This document shows, piece by piece, positions 1 through 8,190 of a stretch of DNA of 64,000 bases (positions within the stretch are counted from its first letter, which is position 1; every line of letters starts with the position of its first letter). The position numbers were made by a program, and so were the translations under genes. The stretch lies in NCBI GenBank assembly GCA_963769605.1, contig CAVYML010000002.1, positions 1 through 64,000 of the forward strand, given 5' to 3'. The stretch comes from Fen-1254 sp963769605. Its GTDB lineage: Bacteria > Bacteroidota > Ignavibacteria > UBA10030. The notes below the pieces were generated by a model that saw nothing but the letters and a program-made list of their open reading frames with translations, did not search any database and had not been told where the DNA came from.

Positions 1-86
1 GAGTAAGTGTAGCGGCTCTTATCGTGTTTACGCTCCTCTGTATTTACCACATTACAGATGGACTTATTCATTCGTTTGATTTGTAG
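1..86 (+). CDS. ABC transporter permease, C-terminal end (partial)
   Basis: The third reading frame is open from the left edge and stops at TAG 84-86. It gives 27 residues with a hydrophobic stretch (AALIVFTLLCIY) and then a short polar tail (HITDGLIHSFDL), which looks like the last membrane helix and cytoplasmic tail of an integral membrane protein. Because the next gene on the same strand encodes a double peptide/nickel-type ABC ATPase, the best inference is an inner-membrane permease of the DppC/OppC type whose body lies outside the window. The 225 bp between the two genes show no other gene. The family assignment rests on context only. Confidence 0.45.
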   Translation, partial: VSVAALIVFTLLCIYHITDGLIHSFDL

Positions 87-311
87 CCGCGGGCGGTGAC
101 CGCGGGCATTCTCATTTGACTGGTAACCATGGACTTGCCCGAATATTATATACACAGGATTAAGAAGGCATGAATCCTGAAGAAAATGCAGCGCTGCAAG
201 ACCCTAAGAAGAGCTGAAAAGGCGCCAAGTTGCTGCCGTATGGACGTATAATTATACATCCGCTCAATCGGGGTTATGGAAAAAAATGAGTTATATGTTG
301 AATAATTACAA

Positions 312-1817
312 ATGAAAAACGCGTCTTATACCATATCGATTTCTAAGCACGACAGGCGCCTTGTGCATGTAGAGAATTTTCGATTGGAAGAAAACCGAAT
401 AACGTTTCTTTTCGGCGAGTCGGGAATTGGAAAATCTCTCATCGCAAAAGGGCTGTATGGATTGTTAAGACCGGAAGAGCTGACGGCAACGATTCACGGT
501 GAACCTTATGAGCGCTATATCGTACGGCCGGAAGTCGGCGAATTGCAAAGAAACAGTTTCTTCGTTTTTCAGGAGCCATCGACGCATTTCAATCCACTGC
601 TTACACTCGGATCGCAGGTTCAGGAAGTTCAGGCGGGAAACATTCCTATTGAACCCATCCTGAGACGGCTTTGGGAGACAGACGACCGGAAGGTGTTGGA
701 CGATATACTCAGCGTTTTTCCTAAACCTTACCGTCCGAGCGGAGGAGAAAAACAGCGGCTTTTGCTGGCTATGGCTTTTCTTAGAATTGAGCTCTTCCTC
801 AAGAATGTCCGCGAATATGGAAGAACTTTTTTTGTTTTTGACGAACCGAGCGGAAGTTTGGACGATCATTTCAGGGATGTGTTCCTTTCGTTCCTCTTTG
901 AAAAATTCAGAGAGAAAAGATTTACCGTGCTCTTGATTACTCACGATTATTCGACCATCAGTGCGGTCAAAAAGTACGCCGAGGATCTCCGGAACGATAT
1001 TACTTATAAAGAATTGACTCTCGAAAGCGCCGGACTTTGCTGCGTCGATTTCGTTCCCGATCGATATATGGATTGGCTAAAAGTGCAAAGGTCGCGGGAA
1101 CGATCCGAAAAATCCGAAAAATCGCACCGGCCTGTATTGCGTGTGGAGAGCTCTTTAGAAGTGTTCGGCAGGCGATTGGAGATTACAAAGGATAAAGAAG
1201 GGAAACAGATTTGTCCGCTGGAGATAGCTCCTTATACCATGGCATATCTCAAAGCAGCGAGCGGGGTCGGTAAGACGAGCTTTGCAAAAGCGATCATGGG
1301 ACTTATTCCTTCGCGGAATCTGCACATGATGCTGAAAAATGTTCCGCTTGCAGAAACGACGTTAAAGAGATACAAGGAAGAGCATATCTGGGGCAAGCAC
1401 ATGGTCATGACCTTCCAGCATGCAGATGAGGCGTTGAATCAAAACTCCACTGTGGAAGGAACGCTCTCCGGCCTACCGGTAAAGATGAGTGAAGCGGATA
1501 TTCGGAAGATGATGCTAAAACTATTTGGCGGAGACCTGCGCAGCAGATTTTTGAAGACTAAGGTCAAATATTTAAGCGGCGGCCAGAAACAGAAACTGAA
1601 TCTTTTGCGGAGTTTTGTGCTCGATACGGATGTTTTGATTTTAGATGAGCCGTTCAACGGATTAGATTTTCAAAGCATTGTCAGCGTATTTTCCATCCTG
1701 CAAGAGAAGCAGAAGGAAGGCAAGGGGATACTCATCATTTCCCACAATGAAGAGATCTTCGACGCTGTTATACATCCGGAAAATGTTTATTATCTGCACG
1801 CAATTCTTCCTCTGTAG
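312..1817 (+). CDS. Double ATP-binding cassette ATPase (DppD-DppF/OppDF-like fusion)
   Basis: The 501-residue cytoplasmic protein carries two complete ABC ATPase domains. Domain 1 (about 1-240) has a Walker A (GESGIGKS), an ABC signature (PSGGEKQR) and a Walker B (FFVFDEPSGSLDD) followed by a switch histidine in LLITHD. Domain 2 (about 275-500) has a Walker A (ASGVGKTS), a signature (LSGGQKQK), a Walker B (VLILDEPFNGLD) and IISHNE. Two ATPase domains on one chain are typical of fused versions of the dipeptide/oligopeptide/nickel importer ATPases, which power uptake by a pair of permeases. A permease-like tail lies just upstream on the same strand, so this is probably the last gene of an importer operon. 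The transported substrate cannot be told from this sequence. The start ATG at 312 has no strong ribosome-binding site. Confidence 0.8.
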   Translation: MKNASYTISISKHDRRLVHVENFRLEENRITFLFGESGIGKSLIAKGLYGLLRPEELTATIHGEPYERYIVRPEVGELQRNSFFVFQEPSTHFNPLLTLGSQVQEVQAGNIPIEPILRRLWETDDRKVLDDILSVFPKPYRPSGGEKQRLLLAMAFLRIELFLKNVREYGRTFFVFDEPSGSLDDHFRDVFLSFLFEKFREKRFTVLLITHDYSTISAVKKYAEDLRNDITYKELTLESAGLCCVDFVPDRYMDWLKVQRSRERSEKSEKSHRPVLRVESSLEVFGRRLEITKDKEGKQICPLEIAPYTMAYLKAASGVGKTSFAKAIMGLIPSRNLHMMLKNVPLAETTLKRYKEEHIWGKHMVMTFQHADEALNQNSTVEGTLSGLPVKMSEADIRKMMLKLFGGDLRSRFLKTKVKYLSGGQKQKLNLLRSFVLDTDVLILDEPFNGLDFQSIVSVFSILQEKQKEGKGILIISHNEEIFDAVIHPENVYYLHAILPL

Positions 1818-2248
1818 CCGCGACAAGCTTGTCCCGGAAACAGCGAAGAAGTTTTCGGGATGGTCGCGGAGCAAAGCTAACATCATTCACCAACCTTGAA
1901 CCGCAGCACCGCAACACTTCAGCACCGAAATACCGCAACACTTCAGCACCGATAGTTCTTAACCATTGATTTTAATCCGAAAAAGAAACATATTTGTCTC
2001 GGGCGAGATGGGTAAGGGAAGCTATCACATCGGGTTCGCCCAAATTTAGCGGATGGGTTTTGAATGGAACAAAATGTACCGCTTTATGCATTGGGTATAT
2101 CATTCTTCTGTGCAATCACTGTAATGTTTAAGATGTAAGGTTTCGTGCGCACAGTCGAGTATTTTTTGTCTCATGTTGAATCCCTCTGAAAATTCAAAGT
2201 CATGCAAATATTTTTTTAGATTTCTATATATCATGAGAATACTCACGA
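1818..2248. other. Gene-free stretch between the ABC gene and the cassette array
   Basis: I see no coding region on either strand with recognisable features here. The segment holds a short tandem repeat (1908-1952). Its AT content rises towards 2190-2270 before the palindrome at 2249-2269. The cassette-like units begin just to its right. Confidence 0.5.
1908..1952. repeat. Two-copy tandem repeat, period 24
   Basis: Two identical 21-bp copies at 1908-1928 and 1932-1952, separated by 3 bp, each contain the string GCAACACTTCAGCACCGA. Function unknown. It lies in a gene-free region. Confidence 0.7.
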
Positions 2249-2269
2249 TATATAGACAATGTCTATATA
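2249..2269. promoter_or_regulatory. Perfect 21-bp palindrome at left edge of the cassette array
   Basis: Arms TATATAGACA (2249-2258) and TGTCTATATA (2260-2269) are perfectly complementary around one central A. It lies 36 bp before the likely start of the NTR-like gene and 7 bp before a GTTAGGC cassette boundary. The symmetry and AT richness are those of a repressor operator (PadR, MarR or ArsR type), or it could be a stem of a recombination site. The assignment is inference. Confidence 0.5.
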
Positions 2270-2275
2270 GTATAT

Positions 2276-3055
2276 GTTAGGCAGCTTGCAAGAGGATGTT
2301 CAATATGAAATCAATGAAATTAATATTTCTGATCATCAGCACAATTATAATATTTGCATCTTCTGCTTTTTCGGTATGTCCTAAGCCAAATCCGAAGGTC
2401 TGTGCTGAATATTTCAAGAGTGATTTGGTTATCACGGGGGTAGTGGTATTTAGAAAAACAATCAATAATGATACTGCCTGCATTGGTTGTGCTGATGGGC
2501 ATTTATATAAAGTTAAAGTCAGTAAAACATTTAAGGGAGCAAAGAAAAAGTATATTTATATTTATACTTATTCGGATAGCGCAGAGCCTCTATTGATGAA
2601 GACGAGTAAAGAATATCTTTTATTTTTACAATGGGATACAAGTCGATATACGTTTACATGTTGCGGTAATTCTTGTTTGTTGTCAGAAGCAAATAAAAAT
2701 ATTCAGGAAATTGAAGAAATTCCCAAAAAGAAAACTGGTGAAATTGAAGGTCTTGTCTATGCTAACGATGGATTCGCAGGAGTAAAAGTTAGAATTGTCG
2801 GCGCTAATAAAACATATTCAGCAATTACAGATAGTTCCGGATGGTTTCATGTTGTTGTAATACCTGGACGATATAAAGTCATTATTGCTCCTCAGCGCAT
2901 TAATAATATCGATCTATCTTTTAAACCTTATATTTTCAGTTATGATAACCCGAATGACTTTATCGTTCCTAAGGGAGGCTGCGCTGAATTAGCTTTCGAA
3001 CCTTGATTTGATAATTTGGTATTTTATGAGAAGAGTATGAGGCAAGCTGCCTATC
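2276..3055 (+). mobile_element. Cassette-like unit A (NTR-like gene between inverted ends)
   Basis: The unit begins with GTTAGGCAGCTTGC (2276-2289) and ends with GCAAGCTGCCTATC (3042-3055), an inverted match at 13 of 14 positions. A single gene on the + strand lies between. GTTAGGC fits the integron attC R' consensus GTTRRRY, and GCCTATC is a near match to the opposite R'' consensus. The attC body that should follow seems to have been broken up by the IS110, IS701-like and group II intron insertions to the right. Confidence 0.6.
2305..3006 (+). CDS. Exported NTR/TIMP-like protein with carboxypeptidase-regulatory-like domain
   Basis: The protein has about 233 residues and an N-terminal signal peptide (a hydrophobic run ending near SSAFSVCP). 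The region right after cleavage (CPKPNPKVCAEYFKSDLVITG) resembles the netrin/tissue-inhibitor-of-metalloproteinase OB fold, which begins at a processed cysteine. Further cysteines (CIGC, CCGNSC) could pair in disulfides. Residues about 150-233 (GEIEGLVYANDGFAGVKV to the end) look like a beta-sandwich carboxypeptidase-regulatory/CNA-B-like domain. The ATG at 2305 is preferred over 2296 because AGAGG (2291-2295) lies 9 bp ahead of it. The gene is the sole cargo of a cassette-like unit. Role unknown; it would act outside the cytoplasm. Confidence 0.6.
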   Translation: MKSMKLIFLIISTIIIFASSAFSVCPKPNPKVCAEYFKSDLVITGVVVFRKTINNDTACIGCADGHLYKVKVSKTFKGAKKKYIYIYTYSDSAEPLLMKTSKEYLLFLQWDTSRYTFTCCGNSCLLSEANKNIQEIEEIPKKKTGEIEGLVYANDGFAGVKVRIVGANKTYSAITDSSGWFHVVVIPGRYKVIIAPQRINNIDLSFKPYIFSYDNPNDFIVPKGGCAELAFEP

Positions 3056-3344
3056 CAGGCGCTCAAGCTGTTATGTAAAAAGTCAAGAGGTCAATAAAAA
3101 TATTTAGGACATTATTTCGTCTCCATTCTCTGGGATAGAATGCAAGATAGAATAATAAAAGAATCATCCTGTTATAAACAGTTCCCGCATAAAACACGAG
3201 ACTGCAAGAAGTGTGAATGAGATTCAAAAAAGTGCGGCTGTAATCTGACGGTAATCCTGACGAACAAAGTTCATCGGGACAAGCTTGAGCAAACAGTCCG
3301 CACCGATATTTATAGGATTCCTTTATTCTATAATTGCATAGTAC
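3007..3344. other. Gene-free remnant of cassette A end, up to IS110
   Basis: This stretch holds the right inverted end of cassette A (3042-3055). It also holds a spaced inverted pair, GTGCGGCTGT near 3232 and ACAGTCCGCAC near 3293, just before the IS110 transposase gene. No convincing coding region. Confidence 0.4.
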
Positions 3345-4418
3345 TTACGCGACAAGAGCGTAGACATATTGTTCTTGGTTGAGCCAAACATGGCGAACTC
3401 TTTTTAGGAGTTTCTTTGCAATGCGAATGATGGCGTCTTGAGGCTTCATCCGCTTGGTAAGTTCTTTGAATTTGAGAGTCAAAGCAGGATCTTCTTTGAC
3501 AGCAACCCATGCGGATTCGATCATGAGAGATCGCAGGAATTTATTCTGTCTGTAAGAAATGCCGTTTACATAGACCTTCTTATCAGAGGTCTGTGTTGAA
3601 GGGACAAGCCCGACAAAATTGGCAAGAGCATCGTCATTGTGGAAACGTTTCATGTCTATAATTTCGGTGTAGAGCGACATTGCCGAAATGAAGGCAATGC
3701 CTGGAATGCCCTGTAGTACATTCATAATGGGGGCTATTTTTTGTTGCCGGGCTTCTTTGCGCAGTTGTTTAAGCACGTTCTTATTGTGCTCGCGGATTTC
3801 TTTGAGCTGGATAATCAAATTCTGGAGCGTAAAATTGCCGGCGGGAGTAAGCAGTTGAAGTTTCTCAAGCCATAGGATGAAGGCGTGGGACCAACGGTTA
3901 TTGCCGGAGAATTGGAGAGGAATCTGTATTCCTTGAGCATAGAGGAGTCCTTTGATTCTGTTTTTTATTCGAGTTTGAGATTGAATGATCCTGTATCGCA
4001 GCCGCATAAGCATACGTAATTCTTCTTGGAAAGTATCGGGAATATAGATTCCGTGGAGAGATTTATTTTCAAGTTCACGGGAGAGCTTGCGAGAATCAAT
4101 GGGATCGCATTTGTTGACTCGTTCTTTGTTCATAGTCGGAACGTCGGCAGGATTGCAGACGATGCAATCGATGTTGTTTTGTCGGAAGATGCGCAGTGCC
4201 CAGAAACCGCAGAAACCGGCTTCGTAGACGATATGATAAATGCCGTCGGGATAATGTTTCTTGAGATAGGTAATGAGTTCAAGAGGTGCTGGATTCATAG
4301 AGAAGGTTTTGAGTTCCAAGCCATCGAGACGTATGGTGACTTTCCAGTTCTTGAGATGTGCATCAATACCAACGAAAAAGTGAGCGTTGGCGAATGAGAT
4401 TGTCTGTGCGATATTCAT
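3345..4418 (-). CDS. IS110-family transposase
   Basis: The 357-residue DEDD-type transposase has an N-terminal RuvC-like domain starting FFVGIDAHLKNWKV (first catalytic Asp) and continuing through VYEAGFCG and a second acidic cluster, KCDPIDSRKLS. The C-terminal Transposase_20 domain starts around LQGIPGIAFISAM and includes FVGLVPSTQTSD and the conserved serine region. The start at 4418 is chosen because AAGGAA sits 8 bp upstream; an in-frame ATG 54 bp further out has no such signal. IS110 elements usually lack clear terminal inverted repeats, and I cannot place the element ends. It lies between cassette A and the IS701-like element and appears complete. Confidence 0.9.
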   Translation of the reverse strand: MNIAQTISFANAHFFVGIDAHLKNWKVTIRLDGLELKTFSMNPAPLELITYLKKHYPDGIYHIVYEAGFCGFWALRIFRQNNIDCIVCNPADVPTMNKERVNKCDPIDSRKLSRELENKSLHGIYIPDTFQEELRMLMRLRYRIIQSQTRIKNRIKGLLYAQGIQIPLQFSGNNRWSHAFILWLEKLQLLTPAGNFTLQNLIIQLKEIREHNKNVLKQLRKEARQQKIAPIMNVLQGIPGIAFISAMSLYTEIIDMKRFHNDDALANFVGLVPSTQTSDKKVYVNGISYRQNKFLRSLMIESAWVAVKEDPALTLKFKELTKRMKPQDAIIRIAKKLLKRVRHVWLNQEQYVYALVA

Positions 4419-4528
4419 AAAATATTTCCTTATGTTTAGTTGAATTCGCTGTAAGATAATTATTTTAAACATAACTTCTGACGGAATGAGCGCGGGTAGA
4501 TTTTACCGCGTGAGAAAGTTTATTATTA

Positions 4529-5702
4529 ACTGATGTTACGCAAAATATAGAAAAGAAGAGTACATTAGGTTATCCTTAAGCAAAAGAAAGGACCTACCTG
4601 ATGAACAAATCAATGTTAGATATATACAGCGATTATTTAATATGTTCATATTCACAAACGCCGGCGACACGGTTATCGAACTTATTACACGGTTCATTGA
4701 GTCACGACAAGATTACTCGATCATTATCAGAGACCGTCCCACGGTCAAAAGATTTATGGCATTTGGTGAAACCACACGTTCGAGAGATAGAATCTCCCAA
4801 TGGTATTATTGCCTTGGACGATAGCATCGAAGAAAAGCCCTACACGGATGAGAATGATATCGTGTGCTGGCATTATGATCATACCAAGGGTTGCCAGGTC
4901 AAAGGGATTAATTTTATGACAGCATTATACCATAGTCCGGTACACGATGGTGTCTCTTTACCTGTCGGTTTCGAGATTATCGCGAAAACGGATTACTATG
5001 TGGATCCAGCCACCAAAAAAGACCGAAGACGAAGTCCTGTTTCAAAGAACACATATTATCAGCGTCTGTTACAAGCATGTATCAAGAATTGCATTCAATT
5101 TTGCTATGTTTTGAACGATGTTTGGTATGCTTCCGCCGATAACATGATGTTTGTCAAGCATACGTTGAAGAAACATTTTGTGATGCCGCTGAAAAATAAT
5201 CGTAAGGTAGCCCTTTCCAAGACCGATAAACGACAAGGAAAGTATCAGTCTGTTGACACCGTGACCATGACAGAACGGAGCACCATGGAAATCTATCTTG
5301 AAGGAGTTGATTTCCCGCTTTTGCTGGCCAAACAAGTCTTTGCAAACAAAGATGGAAGTATTGGTGTTTTGTATTTGGTTACCAGTCATACGACACTCAC
5401 CTACGAGGAAATGACGACACTCTATCGTAAACGATGGCATGTCGAAGAATATCATAAGTCGCTTAAGCAAAATGCTTCTCTTGAAAAATCACCGACTCGT
5501 ACGGTTGCCACACAAACAACCCATTTCTATGCCGCTCTCTGTGCCTATGTCAAACTCGAAATGCTTAAAATCTCTACCGGAAAAAATCATACAGCTTTGA
5601 AGCTTGGTATTTATATGCAGGCTCTCATGACTGCCTATAGTCAATTGCGTCAATTGAAACCCATTGCTTTTTCAAATAATCCTGTCTATGCGTAACATGA
5701 GT
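4529..5702 (+). mobile_element. IS701-like insertion sequence, complete
   Basis: The 1,174-bp element has 14-bp terminal inverted repeats, ACTGATGTTACGCA (4529-4542) against TGCGTAACATGAGT (5689-5702), with one mismatch. It is flanked on both sides by the 5-bp direct repeat TATTA (4524-4528 and 5703-5707), consistent with a target-site duplication. It holds one transposase gene. It landed in a cassette junction next to the group II intron. Confidence 0.85.
4601..5695 (+). CDS. IS701-family DDE transposase
   Basis: The 364-residue DDE transposase has its first catalytic region at IIALDDSIEEKPYT (Asp near 70) with HYDHTKGCQVKGINF following. The second Asp is probably in YVLNDVWYAS, and the third acidic residue is in YRKRWHVEEYHKSLKQ (the Y-(2)-R-(3)-E type motif near 275-290). 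Length and motif order match IS701/IS4-superfamily transposases. The gene fills the element, and its stop is 7 bp from the right end. AAAGGA lies upstream of the ATG. Looks intact. Confidence 0.85.
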   Translation: MNKSMLDIYSDYLICSYSQTPATRLSNLLHGSLSHDKITRSLSETVPRSKDLWHLVKPHVREIESPNGIIALDDSIEEKPYTDENDIVCWHYDHTKGCQVKGINFMTALYHSPVHDGVSLPVGFEIIAKTDYYVDPATKKDRRRSPVSKNTYYQRLLQACIKNCIQFCYVLNDVWYASADNMMFVKHTLKKHFVMPLKNNRKVALSKTDKRQGKYQSVDTVTMTERSTMEIYLEGVDFPLLLAKQVFANKDGSIGVLYLVTSHTTLTYEEMTTLYRKRWHVEEYHKSLKQNASLEKSPTRTVATQTTHFYAALCAYVKLEMLKISTGKNHTALKLGIYMQALMTAYSQLRQLKPIAFSNNPVYA

Positions 5703-5707
5703 TATTA

Positions 5708-5785
5708 AATAAAAAGGTCGGAGCACACGCGGCGGTAGTGCAACTTGAAAGTTATCAGCACCGCAACTTAGGTACGCCACGAGGC
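5708..5785 (+). repeat. attC-like right half, split by group II intron
   Basis: This short segment between the IS701-like target duplication and the intron begins AATAAAAAGGTCGGAG and shares a similar start (AATAAAAAGGTGGGAG, 14316-14331) with the segment that leads into the GTTAGGC at 14384. It also holds a 21-bp block (5740-5760) repeated identically at 9938-9958. With the intron removed, it would run directly into the GTTAGGC at 7719. I read it as the 3' half of a cassette recombination site. Inference from repeats. Confidence 0.45.
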
Positions 5786-7709
5786 GTGCGCAGAAACAAC
5801 AAGCAACAAAATACCTATATGGATGAAAAAACCATACAACCAATTTGTCGTTCAGGTTGAAGCAGCTCTGAGGTACGGTAAGGGAACGAACCGTACTAAG
5901 TTCAGAGCGAAGCGTCTGTGTAAGCCGTGATAGTTAAGCCTCGTTACGTAAATAAAAAGTGGTCAGCCTGTCTAAGAAGGTGAAACCAGCCATCATATCG
6001 GAAGCAACGACAACGCGCACGATATGAACTTTTCGGGGTAGGATATCATGGCGTGTACAGAGAAGGTAGCGCATGAACGTGGGAGACCCCAGCACTGCAA
6101 AGAGACGAAAGCAGGAGCGGGAGTCGGATATGCCCATAGTAGTGAAGATAAGCGGAAAGGTAAAACCGCAAGGAGCGAAGGGGCATTACTGTAAACGAGC
6201 TTCAAATGGAGAAGGACACGGAAAGAAGTGACGAAAAGCAAATGAGTAATCAAGAACGAATCGAACAACTTGTAAATCCAAGCGGAAAGAAACGAAAGGA
6301 TATGACAAGCAGGGAAAGAGTGCAAATGCTCCAGAGGAAGCTATATTTAAGTGCCAAGCAGGAAAAGCGAATGAAGTTTTATGTATTGTATGATAAAGTA
6401 TTCTTGGATTATATACTGAAAGAATCTTGGCAGCGAGTCAAGAGCAACGGAGGTAGTTCAGGAATAGATGAGCAGAACTTTGAAGATATAGAGCGATACG
6501 GGGTAGAGAAATATCTCGGAGAGCTAAAAGAAGAACTGCGCAAAAGGACATACAAACCAAGCGCTGTGAAGCGAGGGTATATACCGAAGCCGAATGGAGA
6601 ACAAAGACCATTAGGCATCCCAACGATAAAGGATAGGATAGCCCAGATGGCTTGCAAGCTGGTGATAGAACCGATATTCGAGGCGGATTTTGAAGAAAGT
6701 TCGTATGGGTTCAGACCCAAGAAGACAGCGCAAGAAGCCGTCATCAAAATCAAAGAACATCTACAAGCAGGCCGCACAGAAGTCTATGATGCCGACCTGA
6801 GCAAATACTTTGACACAATACCGCACGATAAGATGCTGAAGACATTGGAGACGCGGATAAGCGACCCGCGAATACTGGAGTTGATAAAGCTCTGGTTAAA
6901 AGCGCCAGTGTATGAAGACGGGAACTATAGGGGAGGGAGAAAGAGCACAGTAGGAACGCCACAAGGCGGAGTTATATCGCCGTTGTTGGCAAACATCTAC
7001 CTGCACTTACTCGACCGTATAGTGAACAATCGAGCGGGAATATTTGCAAAGGAAGGAATACACATAGTACGTTATGCGGATGATTTTGTATTGATGGGAA
7101 GGAAGCTGTCAGCCGAAGCGATGAAGAAGTTGCGAGGTACACTGGAGCGTATGGAACTACAGATAAATGAAGGCAAGAGCAAGCAAATAGAAGCTCGACA
7201 AACGCCATTCAATTTTTTGGGATTCACAATACGCAACGACCGCAGCTTCTATGATAGCAAAAAGCGATTTTGGCACATCAAACCCAGTGATAAATCCAAC
7301 AAGCGAATAAGACAAAATATCAATATGTATTTGAAGCGAGTAGGACATTATCCCCCGCAAGAACTGGTAAAAGGACTCAATTGGAAAATACGAGGATGGA
7401 TAAATTACTTCGAGATAAAAGGAGTAAGCTACACATCTACACCCAAAAGGGAATTGTACTGGTATCTTCGGGAACGACTTTATCAATACTTTAACCGCAA
7501 GAGTCAACGCAAGACACGCTTGTATCGTCAACAAGCATATACAATACTGGTCGAGAAGTATGGATTAATCGACCCTATGAAGTATCAAGCGCGGGCTGTA
7601 CTGTGAAAGCATTAGATGAAGGTTACAGGGAAAGCCGTATGCGGGAAAACCGCACGTACGGTTTGACGAGGGGGAGAGTGAAATTGCTTTCTCACTCTCT
7701 CTACTCTAC
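5786..7709 (+). mobile_element. Group II intron with intron-encoded protein
   Basis: The 5' end GTGCG (5786) fits the group II boundary GUGYG. The last six exon bases, CGAGGC (5780-5785), are perfectly complementary to GCCTCG at 5938-5943, a good IBS1/EBS1 pair. Domain V is seen at about 7633-7664 (AGCCGTATGCGG with GAAAA-type loop, then CCGCACGTACGGTTT). It is followed by a domain VI stem (GAGAGTGA about 7674 with TCACTCTC about 7692), and the 3' end is placed at CTAC 7706-7709. The reverse transcriptase gene lies in domain IV. The 3' exon starts only 9 bp before the GTTAGGC of cassette B, so the intron sits inside a cassette recombination site. Subclass (IIC or other) not resolved by eye. 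Confidence 0.85.
6206..7606 (+). CDS. ltrA: Group II intron reverse transcriptase/maturase
   Basis: The 466-residue multidomain protein binds the intron RNA, aids splicing and reverse-transcribes it into the target. Reverse transcriptase blocks are clear: RPLGIPTIKDRIAQM, SYGFRPKKTAQEA, VYDADLSKYFDTIPHD (first catalytic Asp), GTPQGGVISPLLANIYL, and the active site YADDFVLMGR (near 290). The maturase X domain follows, with KPSDKSNKRI and GLNWKIRGWINYFEI. No HNH endonuclease motif is seen at the C-terminus. The ATG at 6206 lies in intron domain IV. Intact; the surrounding intron also looks intact. Confidence 0.93.
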   Translation: MEKDTERSDEKQMSNQERIEQLVNPSGKKRKDMTSRERVQMLQRKLYLSAKQEKRMKFYVLYDKVFLDYILKESWQRVKSNGGSSGIDEQNFEDIERYGVEKYLGELKEELRKRTYKPSAVKRGYIPKPNGEQRPLGIPTIKDRIAQMACKLVIEPIFEADFEESSYGFRPKKTAQEAVIKIKEHLQAGRTEVYDADLSKYFDTIPHDKMLKTLETRISDPRILELIKLWLKAPVYEDGNYRGGRKSTVGTPQGGVISPLLANIYLHLLDRIVNNRAGIFAKEGIHIVRYADDFVLMGRKLSAEAMKKLRGTLERMELQINEGKSKQIEARQTPFNFLGFTIRNDRSFYDSKKRFWHIKPSDKSNKRIRQNINMYLKRVGHYPPQELVKGLNWKIRGWINYFEIKGVSYTSTPKRELYWYLRERLYQYFNRKSQRKTRLYRQQAYTILVEKYGLIDPMKYQARAVL

Positions 7710-7718
7710 TGCCCATCC

Positions 7719-8172
7719 GTTAGGCGGTTGTGAGTTTGGCATAATGATCGGAGTATAAATAATGCGCGTCAACATTCTTTGTCTGTTCTTAATGTTTGCT
7801 TGTGGTTGTGTAAGCAAGGAAATCGTTCAGCCAGAATATTTGGTCAGTGATTCTACAAAGGATATACTCGTTACGACCAATGCTGGCAAATCAATTCGAA
7901 TGTTATCACAACATTATCAGATTATCCGAACTGATTCTGCAAAGTATGTATGTGGCAAAGGTGTGGTGATAAAAGAAAACGGTCAAAGTATTTCCAGTCC
8001 ATTCGATGGTCAAATAGCTTTTTCTGAAATAGTTCAGATTGAGACGAGAGAAAAATCACCATTCTATTATTCAGGCTATTTCATTTTTGGTGGCGCAGCA
8101 GTATTCATTCTTTTTATTGCTTTGCTTTTCAATGGTCATGGACTTGGCGGATAAATATCACAACCGCCTAAC
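7719..8172 (+). mobile_element. Cassette-like unit B (lipoprotein gene)
   Basis: It starts GTTAGGCGGTTGTG (7719-7732) and ends CACAACCGCCTAAC (8159-8172), a perfect 14-bp inverted pair around one gene. The end is followed directly by CATTTTAAAAAGG, the block shared with the other cassette ends. An ORF-less group II intron has inserted 18 bp further on. Confidence 0.7.
7762..8154 (+). CDS. Putative lipoprotein with C-terminal membrane helix
   Basis: The 130-residue protein has an N-terminal lipoprotein-type signal (LCLFLMFACGC, cysteine near 14-16) and a C-terminal hydrophobic helix (GYFIFGGAAVFILFIALLF). The middle (about 20-105) contains KGVVIKENGQSISSPFDGQI and looks like a small beta domain, but I recognise no family. 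CGGAG lies 9 bp before the ATG. It is the only gene in its cassette-like unit. Function unknown. Confidence 0.55.
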   Translation: MRVNILCLFLMFACGCVSKEIVQPEYLVSDSTKDILVTTNAGKSIRMLSQHYQIIRTDSAKYVCGKGVVIKENGQSISSPFDGQIAFSEIVQIETREKSPFYYSGYFIFGGAAVFILFIALLFNGHGLGG

Positions 8173-8190
8173 CATTTTAAAAAGGACAGA
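8167..8190 (+). repeat. attC-like core 1 (interrupted by intron)
   Basis: CCTAACCATTTTAAAAAGG (8167-8185) matches the conserved start of the other cassette-end sites. It is followed by GACAGA and then the group II intron at 8191. The remainder of the site should lie after 8943, where ATTAAAAAGGATAAAAG leads into the next gene. Confidence 0.6.

Noticed and set aside
170..217. 15-codon frame between permease tail and ABC ATPase
   Set aside because: Too short and without a ribosome-binding site or recognisable role.
1908..1952. CRISPR or satellite array
   Set aside because: Only two copies separated by 3 bp.
3232..3304. GTGCGG/CCGCAC inverted pair as IS110 terminal repeat
   Set aside because: No matching sequence at the other side of the IS110 gene, and IS110 elements normally lack such repeats.
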